From: Fistulifera solaris
Taxonomy: Eukaryota > Bacillariophyta > Bacillariophyceae > Naviculales > Stauroneidaceae
Reading direction: 5' to 3'
Length of the DNA: 64,000 nucleotides
NCBI GenBank assembly: GCA_030295235.1
Contig: AP026146.1
Span: 434,001-498,000 of the forward strand
Shown here piece by piece: positions 42,251 through 52,186 of this stretch. The position numbers and the translations under genes were made by a program. The notes under the pieces were generated by a model, which was given only the letters and a program-made list of their open reading frames with translations, had not been told where the DNA came from and ran no database searches. Each line of letters starts with the position of its first letter. The first letter of the stretch is position 1.

Positions 42251-43304
42251 ATGTTTGCAATGAACTTTACCGAAGAGAGAAGCAACAATTCAAGATCAAA
42301 TGCGTTGCTTCATATAATCATGCATGCTAGTCCATCGAGCAACGACTCCCCGCGTCGGGGGAGCCATCAAATGTCACGTTTGGATGCATCTTCGATCGCC
42401 GCTATTTTACAGTTATCACCGTCGGAAATGCGCCATCATCGCCTACCCATGCCTTTGAAGCTATACTCTATACTAAACTCTACATCGCATGATGTGGTGT
42501 CGTGGTTGCCGGATGGTCGTGGTTTTCAGATTCGTCACCCGGAACGGTTCGAACAAGAAATCTTATCTCAATATTTTGATTATGGCAATCAGAACTATAT
42601 GACGTTCATTCGTCTACTTGCTCTTTGGGAATTCAAGGCAGGACCTGATAACTCCTATTACCATCAGGTGAGTTAAGCCACCGGTTTTTGCCTTGAGAGA
42701 AAAATAAAGCCTCTAATATCCGTTTAGTACTTGGTGAGGGACTTTCCCGAGCTTTTGTGCTCAATGCATCTATCTGCTAATGCCAGTGGAGTTTCAACAA
42801 GTACTGATCTTAATCCTGGCAATCCTTCTCGTCCTCCTCTTCTTCCAATGGAGGAATTTGACTCAATGGAAACCTCAAGTTCCCTGTGTGAGTTGCAATC
42901 GAAACCCTCCCTCCAGCCGAGAATCGCCTTTGGCGGGACGCCATTCTTTGGTGACTCTGAGACTACTTTTGCGCCTCTATCTCAAGTCACGAAACAACAC
43001 ATTGTTCAAACCCTGACGGTAGCAGTCCAGTTATCTGCTGACCAGGAATACCCCAAGCCAGCGGTCGTTTCTCCGACCAGTGTCTGCGCCGCTATGAGGG
43101 ATGAAGACTCCTCGTGTCAATCGTTGACTTCATCCCCACCGACGAAGAAAAGCACGCTGGTTACCACAATTGGGACCTGCCTCTCCTGACGAGCAGCCCC
43201 TTTTCTCGGCCCCACGCGAGGAATCAGGTCTAGAATATAGTTCGTGGTTCTCTACCAATCCTGAACTCTTTGCCACTCTTGCCGAGAGCAGCAACAACTC
43301 TTAA
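42251..43304 (+). CDS. HSF-type protein with diverged DNA-binding domain
   Basis: Two exons, 42251-42667 and 42728-43304 (60-bp intron), about 330 residues. Residues about 60-150 show the HSF fold: MPLKLYSILN, HDVVSWLPDGRGFQIRHPE, FEQEILSQYF and NYMTFIRLLALWEF, then YLVRDFPELL. The recognition-helix segment is unusual (LLALWEF in place of the RQLNLYGF type), so the DNA target could differ. The rest is Ser/Pro-rich. The continuous frame stops at 43189, but coding-like sequence (SSWFSTNPELFATLAESSN) runs on to TAA 43302-43304 after one extra base near 43186; this last part is less certain. ATG 42251 or 42260. Confidence 0.75.
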
Positions 43305-43455
43305 CCCTTTTACCGATTGTCATTACTGTTGAATCGTGAACTCTGAACGCTACGCACCACGGAATCTACGGAAATTTTGGCCATGAAATGCATGTTTACA
43401 TCTATACTAAATATTCTGAAGCAATCAAAGATAATTCTTAGCATTGCAACCATCA

Positions 43456-44016
43456 TTAACTGCGCTTCTTGTTTTGTTCCTCCATTTGTCGCTCGTGAAT
43501 GTAAATTAAATGCCATCCGAAAGGCGTTTGTACCGGCCCGACGGCCTGCTCAACGGGTGTATTGGGGTCAAAACAGATTGCATCAAAGCGTGGTGTCATG
43601 TTCTGTGGTTTAAATTTTCCCAGATTACCTCCGTGTACTTTTGAAGGGCACACGGAATGTGCTCGCGCATATTTGGCAAACGCGTGTGCATCACCTCCAA
43701 TCTTCTGTTTCCATTCCTCCAGTTTTTGTTCCGCTTCGGGGTCTTTGTGCTCGAGTAGAATGTGCGAGGCCACCACATAGACCGGTTTGCTATAAAATAC
43801 GAAAGCCAAGTAAAAGACGGACAAGAAGATCAACGCAAGAGTGACCGGTGTAAAGGGAAGAGTGGTCTTTCCAATCACCAAATAGCGTGTGTACCATGGT
43901 CGTTTGAGCTTGCGAGCTTCTTTCGCAGTCTCTTGCGCCATGATGAGCACACAGCAAAGCACGGTCACGACAAAGAAGCGCAGTGTCTTCCTCGAGAGCT
44001 TTTCTGTAGTCATCAT
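43456..44016 (-). CDS. membrane-anchored parvulin-type peptidyl-prolyl isomerase
   Basis: 186 residues. Residues about 10-30 (LRFFVVTVLCCVLIMAQ) and 53-75 (PFTPVTLALIFLSVFYLAFVF) are hydrophobic, so the protein is anchored, with the catalytic part at the C-terminus. The domain is parvulin (rotamase): VVASHILLEH, then HAFAKYARAHSVCPSK, GGNLGKFKPQNM, RFDAICFDPNTP and VGPVQTPFGWHLIYIHERQ. It catalyses proline cis/trans isomerisation. No Pin1-type WW domain. The lack of a cluster of basic residues suggests a non-phospho-specific enzyme. The compartment is not decided. Confidence 0.9.
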   Translation of the reverse strand: MMTTEKLSRKTLRFFVVTVLCCVLIMAQETAKEARKLKRPWYTRYLVIGKTTLPFTPVTLALIFLSVFYLAFVFYSKPVYVVASHILLEHKDPEAEQKLEEWKQKIGGDAHAFAKYARAHSVCPSKVHGGNLGKFKPQNMTPRFDAICFDPNTPVEQAVGPVQTPFGWHLIYIHERQMEEQNKKRS

Positions 44017-44604
44017 CGCTCTACAGCAAAGAAAGAGCTGGTTTTAGTAAACGCAACACCAACTGCGTCGAATCATAAAAAGAGCTGCAGCGTTTTTTTT
44101 GTCCCTCGCATTCTGTTTTTTTGTTGTTGTGCCACATTCACTATAGGCTCCAAGTGTTCGTCAACGACACCACGACTGAATCTTAGTCACGAATCAACTA
44201 CTGAAGACGATTGAAACAGCAACAACTACCGGGGTACTTTCAAAATAACAAGCAGGAAGTGTAAATTTGATTTTAATGGCGTGGACGATTTCATTTTGTA
44301 GCGATCACCTTTATTCGAATGGCGAAAATCGGTACGGGAACCTAGCTCTAGTTAAGCTAAGCCTTTCTGTGGGCGCCCGCCCGTCGCTCGTACGGAGCAT
44401 AGATTGTCGTTCGTATTTTTTCATTATTTGCAATTCCTATTTCCTTCGTGTCATTTGTGTACCTTGCTTATCACAAACAACGATGAATGGTATGAGTTGA
44501 TTTAAGGTATAAAGCGAAAAGACTGGGAGACTAAAGATGCTGGGACTCTGGATATAGTAAGATAATGATGACAAGTTAAGTCGCGTTGAATATTCCGTTT
44601 TCCG
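44017..44604. other. divergent promoter region with palindrome copy J
   Basis: About 590 bp; hairpin copy J at 44171. Nothing else supported. Confidence 0.5.
44171..44191 (+). repeat. hairpin palindrome, copy J
   Basis: CACGACTGAATCTTAGTCACG; nearly the same as copy I at 9634 (GACTGAAT, TTAGTCACGAAT). It is 154 bp upstream of the parvulin ATG. Confidence 0.55.
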
Positions 44605-45659
44605 ATGATTCGAATGTTCCTTTTCGGAGCCGTTTGGCTATCTTGTTGTGCAGGGCTTCAGCTACATTTCACGAGACGAGAACTAGGAGTTCTCTCGGTA
44701 TCATCGGTTCCGCCTTCACTGTTCTCGAAACAACCGACGTCTGTTCCATTTCCTCTGCAATATCTTCCTATCGGTAATTGCTGGGCGTTAAAGGTTTCCA
44801 TCGCCGACAATTTGATGAACGGCTTTACTTTTCTAGCTATTGTCGATACAGGATCACCTTTCCTGACCACTCCCGCTCGGAGTTTACAATTGACGGATTC
44901 CACCCGCTTTCCGAGCTCCTACGAGCAATATGGTGAACCGTCCGGAAAAATGGAATGGAGAAACGCAAATTATGTGACACTTATCGCCGAACAAAATGTC
45001 CTTTTGAACAGAGACATATTGTATTAGGTGTTCCATCGAATGAAGTTGTGAAAGAGACGGGAGGAATATTTGCTGGATTGATATGGAAGGATGACAACCG
45101 ACCGTCCTTTCTACAGCAACTGGGTTTCATAGCCATGCACATTGATTTTGGCAACAATCATCTGACGCTTTCTCGACAACCTTTGTTGAGTCGCAATGAT
45201 CCAGCAAGCTGTACTTTGTACAACTTGCGTCCGTTCGGACCTGACTTGTATCATTATGCCGTATTGTGCGATGTGGTGGAACTCCAGTTTATCGACAAAG
45301 ATGACGATACGCTTGTCCAAACTCTTTCACTGGACCGAAACAACGTTAAAAGACCCATAGTTGCGGTTCTGGATACTGGACTGACGGGGTGTATTCTATC
45401 GGACTCGTTCCAGAGAGTGAACGGGTTTCCTCTGCCGGGACGGATTTTGGGTGCTTGCGTTTCAATTCACAGCATAAACGGCGAACAAATCCGCCTCACC
45501 AGCTGCGATCAGCATTGGCGACTATCCTCGTTCCGCCTGCCTTGGTTCTACGATGACGACGATCACCCTCATATCATCGCTATGGGAAATACTTTCTGGC
45601 AAAACACCAAATCACTCACGATCGATCCCAGTATAGGCAGATTCAAAGTGGAAGTCTAG
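44605..45659 (+). CDS. pepsin-type aspartic protease, secretory or plastid
   Basis: About 351 residues. MIRMFLFGAVWLSCCAGLQL is a signal peptide. The two catalytic aspartates are in FLAIVDTGSPFLTT (first DTG, about residue 90) and IVAVLDTGLTGCILS (second DTG, about residue 255), as in A1/A33-like bilobed proteases. The intermediate region QLGFIAMHIDFGNNHLTLS and the terminal MGNTFWQNTKSLTID resemble the usual C-lobe. The two lobes are in different frames because one T is missing in a run at 45002-45005; with it the gene has 352 codons. The smaller size suggests it may lack a long propeptide. Confidence 0.8.
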
Positions 45660-46584
45660 AAGTTATTGATCTAAACGCAAGCAAACATGAGTGAACTTCC
45701 GAGCCATTCGTAGCCTTGATCGTAAGGTATTCAACATTTGCTGAATCTGCAACCCATCTCTCTCGATTTTCTATCGATCGGCGTTTGATATTTCCTGGTT
45801 TCGACTTGCTGTCGAGAGCCTTATCTCACGTCTTTGTTAGTTTCGGATTCGTGCACAGACTGGCATTCTATCTGAACAATTCCAACTTTAACTTGAGTCA
45901 TCAATTCATTTCTGATGTTCCGATAGCTTGCCTTTTTCTTCCAGTCTTCTTTTGCGTTGTGCACCCAACGAGAAACGTTGTCTTTCATCCGTGCCTGGTC
46001 GTTGTACAGTCCTGTAAGAAAGTATAATGACTTTGTGACCTCATGAATAACAAGTACTCCGGAGCTTTCATTCCTGTGAAGAGCAATGGTACAAAGTTTC
46101 TTGTTCTTTCTTTGCGCGATTCCGTTCTGTTCCAACCCTTTCTAAGCTGTGGTTAAAAGCCCCTTTAAGTGAGATTGTGCAGTTCGACATAATGAACAAC
46201 ATGGGCCACATTTACTTGCATCTCTTCATAGAAACGGAAGCTCAAGCTCAAGCTTGCCAGGATTGACTTATTGACAACCGAGCTTGGGTGCTACCTCTCA
46301 TGCATTCTATGGAAGAGGAATTTGTCTTGCTCGAGCGACGACGATCTGGCGCTGCACCTATGGCATAATTCAAACTAATTATTACTCCGCCAACAAGCTT
46401 CTTCATTAACGAAAAATAAATCCTCTGGTTATCTCCACTCTTCTTCATACGTAGTCCATTTTTAGACCTAACCTTAAAGATAATTACTCCGGTATTTCTT
46501 GCGCCGACGCTACTACCTTGTAAGCACGGACACCGAAACTCAACACATCACGCACCATATTATATTGTCGCCGCGTCATCCTAG
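45660..46584. other. intergenic (convergent 3' ends)
   Basis: About 925 bp between the 3' ends of two genes. Contains TTACTCCG twice near 46382 and 46486 (partial match to the recurrent motif). No gene is supported. Confidence 0.45.
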
Positions 46585-47694
46585 TCACCCGACAATGAAA
46601 CAGAAAAAGGACGCAAGAAGCCCCATTGCAAAGACATTATCAAAGCAATGATTAGCCCTCGATGCAGGAGCGGCAACAGGAGGGTTTCCCGCCGCTGAAC
46701 CTTCTCCGCTTGTTCCAGGCAAAGACTCAACGACGGGCGTCGAGACAGAAGGCGACGCAGCCGGTTCCGTGTTAGCTGAAAAGGTCGGTGATTGTACTAC
46801 GCCACGAGACTGTAAAGTTACTTCAAAGTCTCCATTGAGACTTGCAACGCTGTCCCCAATGAGAATGTAGTACTGCACATTTGCTTTAGCAATCCATTGC
46901 AACTCGATATCAAACGAAAAGCCAATTGCTTCGCACACCCAACTGTCACCGACTCGCGCTTGAACTCCAATGACGGTATTGGCAATGGCTGCAGACTGTA
47001 CCGTCGTTTTCAATACGATAGGTTCTTCAGGAAACGTACTTGTGTAAGTAAACCACACGCCGTATTTCCCATCTATCCCGCAACCGTCCTCTTCAAAATC
47101 AGAAAGTGCACCATCCAGAGAAAATACCCCTTGAAAGGGCAAATCATCTTGAGTTATTGCTACCGCATTCTCCAACTTGTCATTCGGCGGAGGAGAATAC
47201 TCTTCCAAGGTTAGAGTGTACGAAGGTGAGCCGTACTCACTGAAGACGTAAATGAATAATTCACTTCCAGGTAAAGTTGTCATTGGAACGTCAGTCACAA
47301 AAAAGTCGTATAGAGGGTCATAGTTGACACAGGAAAGAGATTCGCAAGTGCCTTCGAAGACCACCACATTTGGAGGAAAAGAATCTAACGTAATCGAAAA
47401 ACCGGCTGTGAGTAAAGCTACTTCTGTTTTTGGAAAGTAGCTATACCAATCACCCGGTGGTAAGTCTGACTCCGAAAACGCGGCCCCGCACAGAGCGCTT
47501 GGATGATTATACTCGGTAGTGGGCGCAGCAATGTTTCCACTGATCTCGAACGGGGGCACATTTTCTTGTGCGGCACTGCACGACCCCTGAGCCTGCACAA
47601 AAGCTGTTTCATGGCTAATCACAACCGCCAGTAGAAGCAGTGTGCGGGCAGGGGCAAGCCATGGAAAGGAACACAACAAATAGTGAAGAATCAT
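46585..47694 (-). CDS. secreted, probably GPI-anchored surface protein
   Basis: 369 residues from ATG 47694 (MILHYLLCSFPWLAPARTLL, signal peptide); an in-frame extension upstream has no good start. Two beta-rich modules with paired Cys follow (SALCGAAFSESDLPPGDWYS to LTLEEY; then NDKLENAVAI to GDFEVTLQS), which recall the pre-peptidase C-terminal (PPC)-like fold. After them a Pro/Ser/Ala-rich stalk (about 310-345) and a hydrophobic end MGLLASFFCFIVG after NHCFDNV, typical of GPI addition. Function unknown; cell wall or adhesion is a guess. Part of its coding sequence is duplicated at 48693. Confidence 0.75.
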   Translation of the reverse strand: MILHYLLCSFPWLAPARTLLLLAVVISHETAFVQAQGSCSAAQENVPPFEISGNIAAPTTEYNHPSALCGAAFSESDLPPGDWYSYFPKTEVALLTAGFSITLDSFPPNVVVFEGTCESLSCVNYDPLYDFFVTDVPMTTLPGSELFIYVFSEYGSPSYTLTLEEYSPPPNDKLENAVAITQDDLPFQGVFSLDGALSDFEEDGCGIDGKYGVWFTYTSTFPEEPIVLKTTVQSAAIANTVIGVQARVGDSWVCEAIGFSFDIELQWIAKANVQYYILIGDSVASLNGDFEVTLQSRGVVQSPTFSANTEPAASPSVSTPVVESLPGTSGEGSAAGNPPVAAPASRANHCFDNVFAMGLLASFFCFIVG

Positions 47695-48403
47695 TGTGAT
47701 CCAGTTGACGCTTGTAACAGGGATTGATTCGACGAAAAGCACAACGTCACGGTGTGTTTTTTTTTTGCCTGAAGCCAGTGCGCCGGAATGAATGAAAGCG
47801 AGTTTGGGAGAGAGTCGCTGCAAGCAAAGGAGTACAGTATACACATGTGCTTGTGAAAGCTTGTAACGACTGATCCAGAAGAACGTCAAATTTGCATTCT
47901 GACTTGAGGAAATTAGGAATAAATATTGGAGTATTAGTATTAATTATTCAATCCAAAAAAAATCTCGTGATTCGATGTTATGCTTCTTTATTTAATGTCC
48001 GACGGAACGTTAATGATTTGGTCAAGATTTGGTCAGAAAGCGAATAAATAAGCCGTGCTCAAGTTCCATCAGTAGCGTGCGACTACGGTTCTGGTACTTA
48101 AATTGCCTCCACGAGCGCTGAGCGCTGAGTATTGCACGAGGATGAGAAATGTAGCTCAGAACGTCACATAGAGTGAAGGGACAGAAAATCGTGTGAGGAA
48201 TACTATTTATTCAATGGAAAAACTTTTCGCCGAATAGGGCTTAATGAGAAGCTCATTAATCCTTTTATCAGCCCCAGCGTTTTGAGTTTTGAGAGCCCGT
48301 GCAATTCAGTCCTGAGCCACCAAAAAGCATTCATCTCCTCTCGCCACAAAACGAACCATCGGATTGCTCCAACATTACATGTGTACCTGGTACCTAGAAA
48401 CGG

Positions 48404-48449
48404 CATTAAAATTCTGCCTCGTCGTGGACGCTACGTAGAATCATGTACA
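48404..48449 (+). repeat. fold-back repeat, copy 1 (left half only)
   Basis: TTAAAATTCTGCCTCGTCGT followed by GGACGCTACGTAGAATCATG. Same left arm and loop as copies 2 and 3, but the right arm (AGGCAGAATTTTAA) is absent. Confidence 0.7.
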
Positions 48450-48495
48450 GTGTCTGGGATGACGGCGCTGCAAGGATCAAGGATCGGGAAACGGC

Positions 48496-48558
48496 GTTAA
48501 AATTCTGCCTAGTCGTGGACGCTACGTAGAATCTTGTACTGGGAGGCAGAATTTTAAC
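48496..48558 (+). repeat. fold-back repeat, copy 2
   Basis: 15-base perfect inverted arms GTTAAAATTCTGCCT and AGGCAGAATTTTAAC around a 33-base core containing CTACGTAG. It can fold into a hairpin of 63 bases. Confidence 0.8.
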
Positions 48559-48692
48559 GTCCTTCCCGGGAATGCCTGATGCCTGTGAAAATTTTAGCCG
48601 TCGTGGTTTCTAGTACAGCTTCTACATTCTACATTCTACAATGCGATAGCAGTAATGGTAATGGTACAATTTCGTACCATTGATTTGTGTAG

Positions 48693-49261
48693 ATCTAACG
48701 TAATCGAAAAACCGACTGTGAGTCAAGCTACTTCTGTTTCGGGAAAGTAGCTACACCCGTCACCCGGTGGTAAGTCGGACTCCGAAAACGCGGCCCCGCA
48801 CAGGGAGGGATGTCGGAACGGCTTCTTTTGTACAAATTCCCTATACAACATTCAAGTAGATATTGTGGTATAGATATCAGTACTAGGAGTTTAGTATTAC
48901 ACAAAAATTCAAAGCAGTGCCGCTTGCTTTTACAATACGAATTAGTGTGGCTGATTTTTCTTGAAGAAAGCTTCTCCTTCTTTTGAAAGAAGCTTTCGAA
49001 AGAAGAAAAAATTCTTTGTACATTCTCTACACAAGATCTACGCACTACAAAAGAAGAAACCTTCTTTCGAAAGAAGCTCGTAGATCGAGTCGTTGTTCAT
49101 TTTTCAGCTTGTTGTTCAATGTACTAAAATAGTAAGTGCATTATTAGAGCCCCAGTATTGAACCAGAAAGCCGAAAAAGTCGATTCGGCACAAGGTTATA
49201 CTGTGTAATACGCGTATAAACACAAAAGATGTATTATCGACACCCTCCCAGAGCGCTTGGA
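48693..49261 (+). pseudogene. duplicated fragment of the surface-protein gene, split by a MITE
   Basis: 48693-48803 and 49252-49261 together repeat the stretch 47383-47503, which is inside the upstream surface-protein gene (about 121 bp, orientation kept, 1.3 kb away). The two copies differ at a few positions. The copy is non-coding and interrupted by the MITE at the exact point where the original reads CGCACAGAGCGCTTGG. Confidence 0.85.
48804..49248. mobile_element. MITE, 445 bp, with TIR and 3-bp target duplication
   Basis: The element starts GGAGGGATGTCG and ends CGACACCCTCC, imperfect terminal inverted repeats of about 11-12 bp. CAG stands on both sides (48801-48803 and 49249-49251). The undisturbed site at 47491 has CAG once, so the 3-bp duplication is directly shown. 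Inside are two inverted blocks around AAGAAGCTTTCGAAAG (48985 and 49060 regions). No open reading frame, so it is non-autonomous. GG ends plus a 3-bp duplication fit PIF/Harbinger best; CACTA is less likely (no CACTA ends). Confidence 0.82.
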
Positions 49262-49434
49262 AAAAACTATGTTTACCAGGTACGTGAATTTACCTCGGTG
49301 TAAATTACGTTTCAGCACGAATGCCTATTGATCAGTCACGAGAGAAAAAATTCATCGCAAAAATCATTAGAGTTAAAACTGTTCGTTGCTAATCATCATC
49401 GCATGCATGTTGCGCGTAACCTTTTGCTCGCTCT

Positions 49435-49810
49435 TTATGATGTCACCCATCTATCCCACTTGATTTTATTGTCTTCTTGATGAATGTGCTTTCGAAACGT
49501 TTCTTGTGAAAAAACCATGTATTCCAGTTCTACTTGCATGGGATTCCGCGGGTGGCTTCTGCGCATCACCTGATGCCATGTCTGTCAAAAGTGCTTCTGC
49601 CGCCAAACCTTCCCACCGCAACTTTCCATTGGCCATTATCATTTGCTTGGGATACATGGCTCGATCCCTGTGTAACATTTGTGCTTCCTTTTGAGCCCGT
49701 TCCATCTTTTTGGAAAGATTCTGTCTAATGCTGCACAGGTGAGTTCAAAAGCGGTTGTATTCGACGTCCTTCAAGTCGGGGTGTAACTCGTAAGCTTCCT
49801 TGGGTCCCAT
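49435..49810 (-). pseudogene. decayed small gene with LHP-type domain
   Basis: From ATG 49810: MGPKEAYELHPDLKDVEYNR, then SKKMERAQKEAQMLHRD and AMYPKQMIMANGKLRWEG. The last part FRKHIHQED lies in another frame. The pattern YELHPxL, then a row of acidic/aromatic residues, a basic helix and FRKHIxQE matches a short repeated domain that I recall from several diatom and other algal genomes; its function is unknown to me. The reading frame is interrupted in more than one place and it sits among repeats, so decay is likelier here than consensus error, though neither is excluded. Confidence 0.5.
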
Positions 49811-49880
49811 CTGATTTGGATTATGGGGTATCGTTGGAGAATGTCACAGCTACGGTACAGAGAGCAAAGACTGGAACAGT

Positions 49881-49939
49881 GTTAAAATTCTGCCTCGTTA
49901 CGCTACGTAGAATCTTGTACTAGGAGGCAGAATTTTAAT
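49881..49939 (+). repeat. fold-back repeat, copy 3
   Basis: GTTAAAATTCTGCCT and AGGCAGAATTTTAA arms as in copy 2, with a core shorter by a few bases. It is separated by about 1.4 kb from copies 1 and 2. Confidence 0.8.
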
Positions 49940-50316
49940 GTCCTGCCTCGATTCTTCTTCCTATTAGAGCAGTCACTACCAGGTAGTTTTTGCCAATTGT
50001 GGTACCAGTACAAGTATTTTTTTTTTTAATCGTCATTATTTTTTTTTCTCTATTATTTTTGCTACTACGGTAATTTGTTTTGTCACTTGCGGTACTCATT
50101 CAGTAGCGCCTCAGTACCGCAAAAACGATTTATTCTGTAAAGACGACTCATAAACTCATGAAAGAAATTCCTCAAAAAGATCGCTTCGCGTTTTTCCGCC
50201 CTATCCTTTTCCATCTTCCACGGCGGATGGTCGTGAAATAAGGTGTCACGCAATGCAAATGGCTTTTTCTCGGAAAAAGAACCATCGACTATACTGAAAA
50301 CCTTCCATACAATAGA

Positions 50317-50781
50317 ATGATCGGTGTAGTCTTCAAGAAGACAGCTGTATCAGCGACGGCTCGATTTCGTCTTGCATTCCGTCGTTTCACGGCACCAACA
50401 ACATCAGCATTCTTGAGAGAATCGCCCGAGATAGTCAAGGAAAACTTTGCGGAATATTGGAGTATATTCGGGGCATTAGCAGGAATGGCTGTAAACCTAT
50501 CGGCAATTTTAAATCAGCGACCCGATGAGGTTTCTGTCACAATGTCTCGTGATTTATGCGTCGTTGGCAGTTGTTTGGTCATTTGGAGTTACAGAATCGC
50601 TCCGACAAATATTAGTCTCGTCGGCTGCCATGTATTCAATGTATTAACACAACTGAATCTTCTTCGACAAAGACTGCAACACAAACATGATAATGGAATC
50701 CGCATACTTCAGCCCGATTGCAGTCGACAGCGACGTAAGGGAGAAATAGATCCCAATCGACGTCATCGACATCAACAATAA
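50317..50781 (+). CDS. MPC1-like protein (pyruvate carrier paralogue)
   Basis: 154 residues, single exon. Residues about 50-130 resemble the MPC1 half of the fusion gene at 27621: AGMAVNLSAILNQRPDEVSV, then SYRIAPTNISLVGCHVFNVL and LNLLRQRLQHKHDNG. The N-terminus (MIGVVFKKTAVSATARFRLA) is basic and mitochondrial in style. No MPC2 half follows; the last 25 residues are Arg-rich and unlike MPC. The gene could be an alternative partner, or a degenerating partial duplicate; the reading frame is intact. Confidence 0.72.
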   Translation: MIGVVFKKTAVSATARFRLAFRRFTAPTTSAFLRESPEIVKENFAEYWSIFGALAGMAVNLSAILNQRPDEVSVTMSRDLCVVGSCLVIWSYRIAPTNISLVGCHVFNVLTQLNLLRQRLQHKHDNGIRILQPDCSRQRRKGEIDPNRRHRHQQ

Positions 50782-51062
50782 TGAAATAACTCAACACTAC
50801 AATAGATTCACTGCAACTGAAGACACTATCTGGGCTATAATAGTCGTGTGTTTTTGCTGCTACGTGTTTGGAAGCGGTTGAAGTGCACGCTCCGAGTCTG
50901 TACTGATGTTCCACAGAGATGAGAATCAGACATTAGAGTAATATTACTTAGTGATGGGGTAGCTGCAATTCTCATTTCGGATAGTTCTAATAGCAATGAA
51001 ATCATATTCAAAAAATGTGTCGTTCTAATGCGTCAAGCCTGTCCCCCGTCTCCTTTTGCGAG
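50782..51062. other. short intergenic gap
   Basis: Convergent 3' ends of two genes. Nothing recognised. Confidence 0.4.
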
Positions 51063-52186
51063 TTATACGCTTTCGATGATAAAGTCCTCATCGTCCTCAT
51101 CATCCTGGACGAACCGCTGCACGTAGGATTCGCGTAATTTTTTCAATGAGGTTTCCAGAATGACGCGTACATCGCTCGGTTTAACTTGTATTGTCTTGGC
51201 AATCGCGTGTGCCGACTGAGGCGGGTGTCGCCCAAGCCGTAGGCCGAACGAATCACAATGATTTCTTGGTCACTCAACACCGAGCGGAGAAACGATTGCA
51301 AATCCGACTCAATCAATTCTTGTAAGATGATATCATCCGGTGAAGGATCATCGCTCGGGATGACGTCTTGTAGTCGTCCAGCAATTTGTTCTTGTTGAAT
51401 ATAGCTATCATCGTCACCTTCTGTGTTGATTGTTTCGTCTAGGAAATCTTCCACCAGTTCATCTTTCTGTACTTTTTCTCCATTATCCAATAACTTTCCA
51501 CTTTGTAGTTCCCATACATCTTGATCGACTGTTTGAACTCGATCGTCTAACCACGGTTTCCTCACTTCCACCGTGCGTTCCATCGATAACAACGTCTTAC
51601 GATTCGCCAATTGCGCATATTGCTGCAATCGTTCCAAAGGCATATCCAGTTCCCGTGCGACTCGGGACCAGCTGCGGTATTTGGTATGCAAAACCCGCGC
51701 TCGTTCGACGACTTCATAAATAGCGGCCGGAAGCTTCACCGGACGATCGTCGTTTCGGTATTCCGCGAGGCGCTCCTGAATGCGTTTCTTCGCATAGGTC
51801 TCAAAATCATGGTCGGGTTGTGATCGGTAGTCACTCATGGCATCCAGTAGAGCGGTTAATCCCTCTTGAATCATGTCAACATCGTCGACATCTTGCACCA
51901 TGTCTTCTACCAGTCGCAAACCAGCGCGTACACTATACTCCAATTTCGGCAAATTACGTTCCTGTCGACGTTCTTGTTCCCAGGTCCAGATACGTTCGGC
52001 TAATTCTCGATTGACATGTCCGGATTTGTCTTCGAGAATGTTAAATTCGGATCGTTCAGAAGCCACCATACGGAGTGAAGTCGATGATACTGCTGTCGAA
52101 TCGAAGGGCGTGAAACCGAACCCCTTTTGAAAGGAAAGTAGCAGCACTGTTATAGAGGCGATATCTATTCTTGTAGATGCTCTCAT
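51063..52186 (-). CDS. plastid RNA polymerase sigma-70-like factor
   Basis: About 374 residues. MRASTRIDIASITVLLLSFQ followed by KGFGFTPFD is a signal peptide with a GF-type transit cleavage site. Sigma regions: an N-terminal helical core (AGLRLVEDMVQDVDDVDMIQ, then DYRSQPDHDFETYAKKRIQE: region 2-like) and region 3 (SWSRVARELDMPLERLQQYA). Region 4 is LSDQEIIVIRSAYGLGDTR and SAHAIAKTIQVKPSDVRVIL, ending with an acidic tail. These nuclear factors direct the plastid-encoded polymerase. One base lost at about 51220 shifts the helix-turn-helix; restoring it ends the protein at 51063. Some acidic insertion lies between regions 3 and 4. Confidence 0.88.

Larger units (their letters stand above)
47695..48692. 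other. repeat-containing intergenic region
   Basis: About 1 kb upstream of the surface-protein gene. It holds two fold-back repeats (48404, 48496). No gene is supported; AT-rich patches from 47930 on. Confidence 0.5.
49252..50316. other. repeat-rich gap
   Basis: Contains a decayed gene (49435-49810), fold-back repeat copy 3 (49881) and A/T runs around 50018-50050 upstream of the MPC1-like gene. No other gene. Confidence 0.5.
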
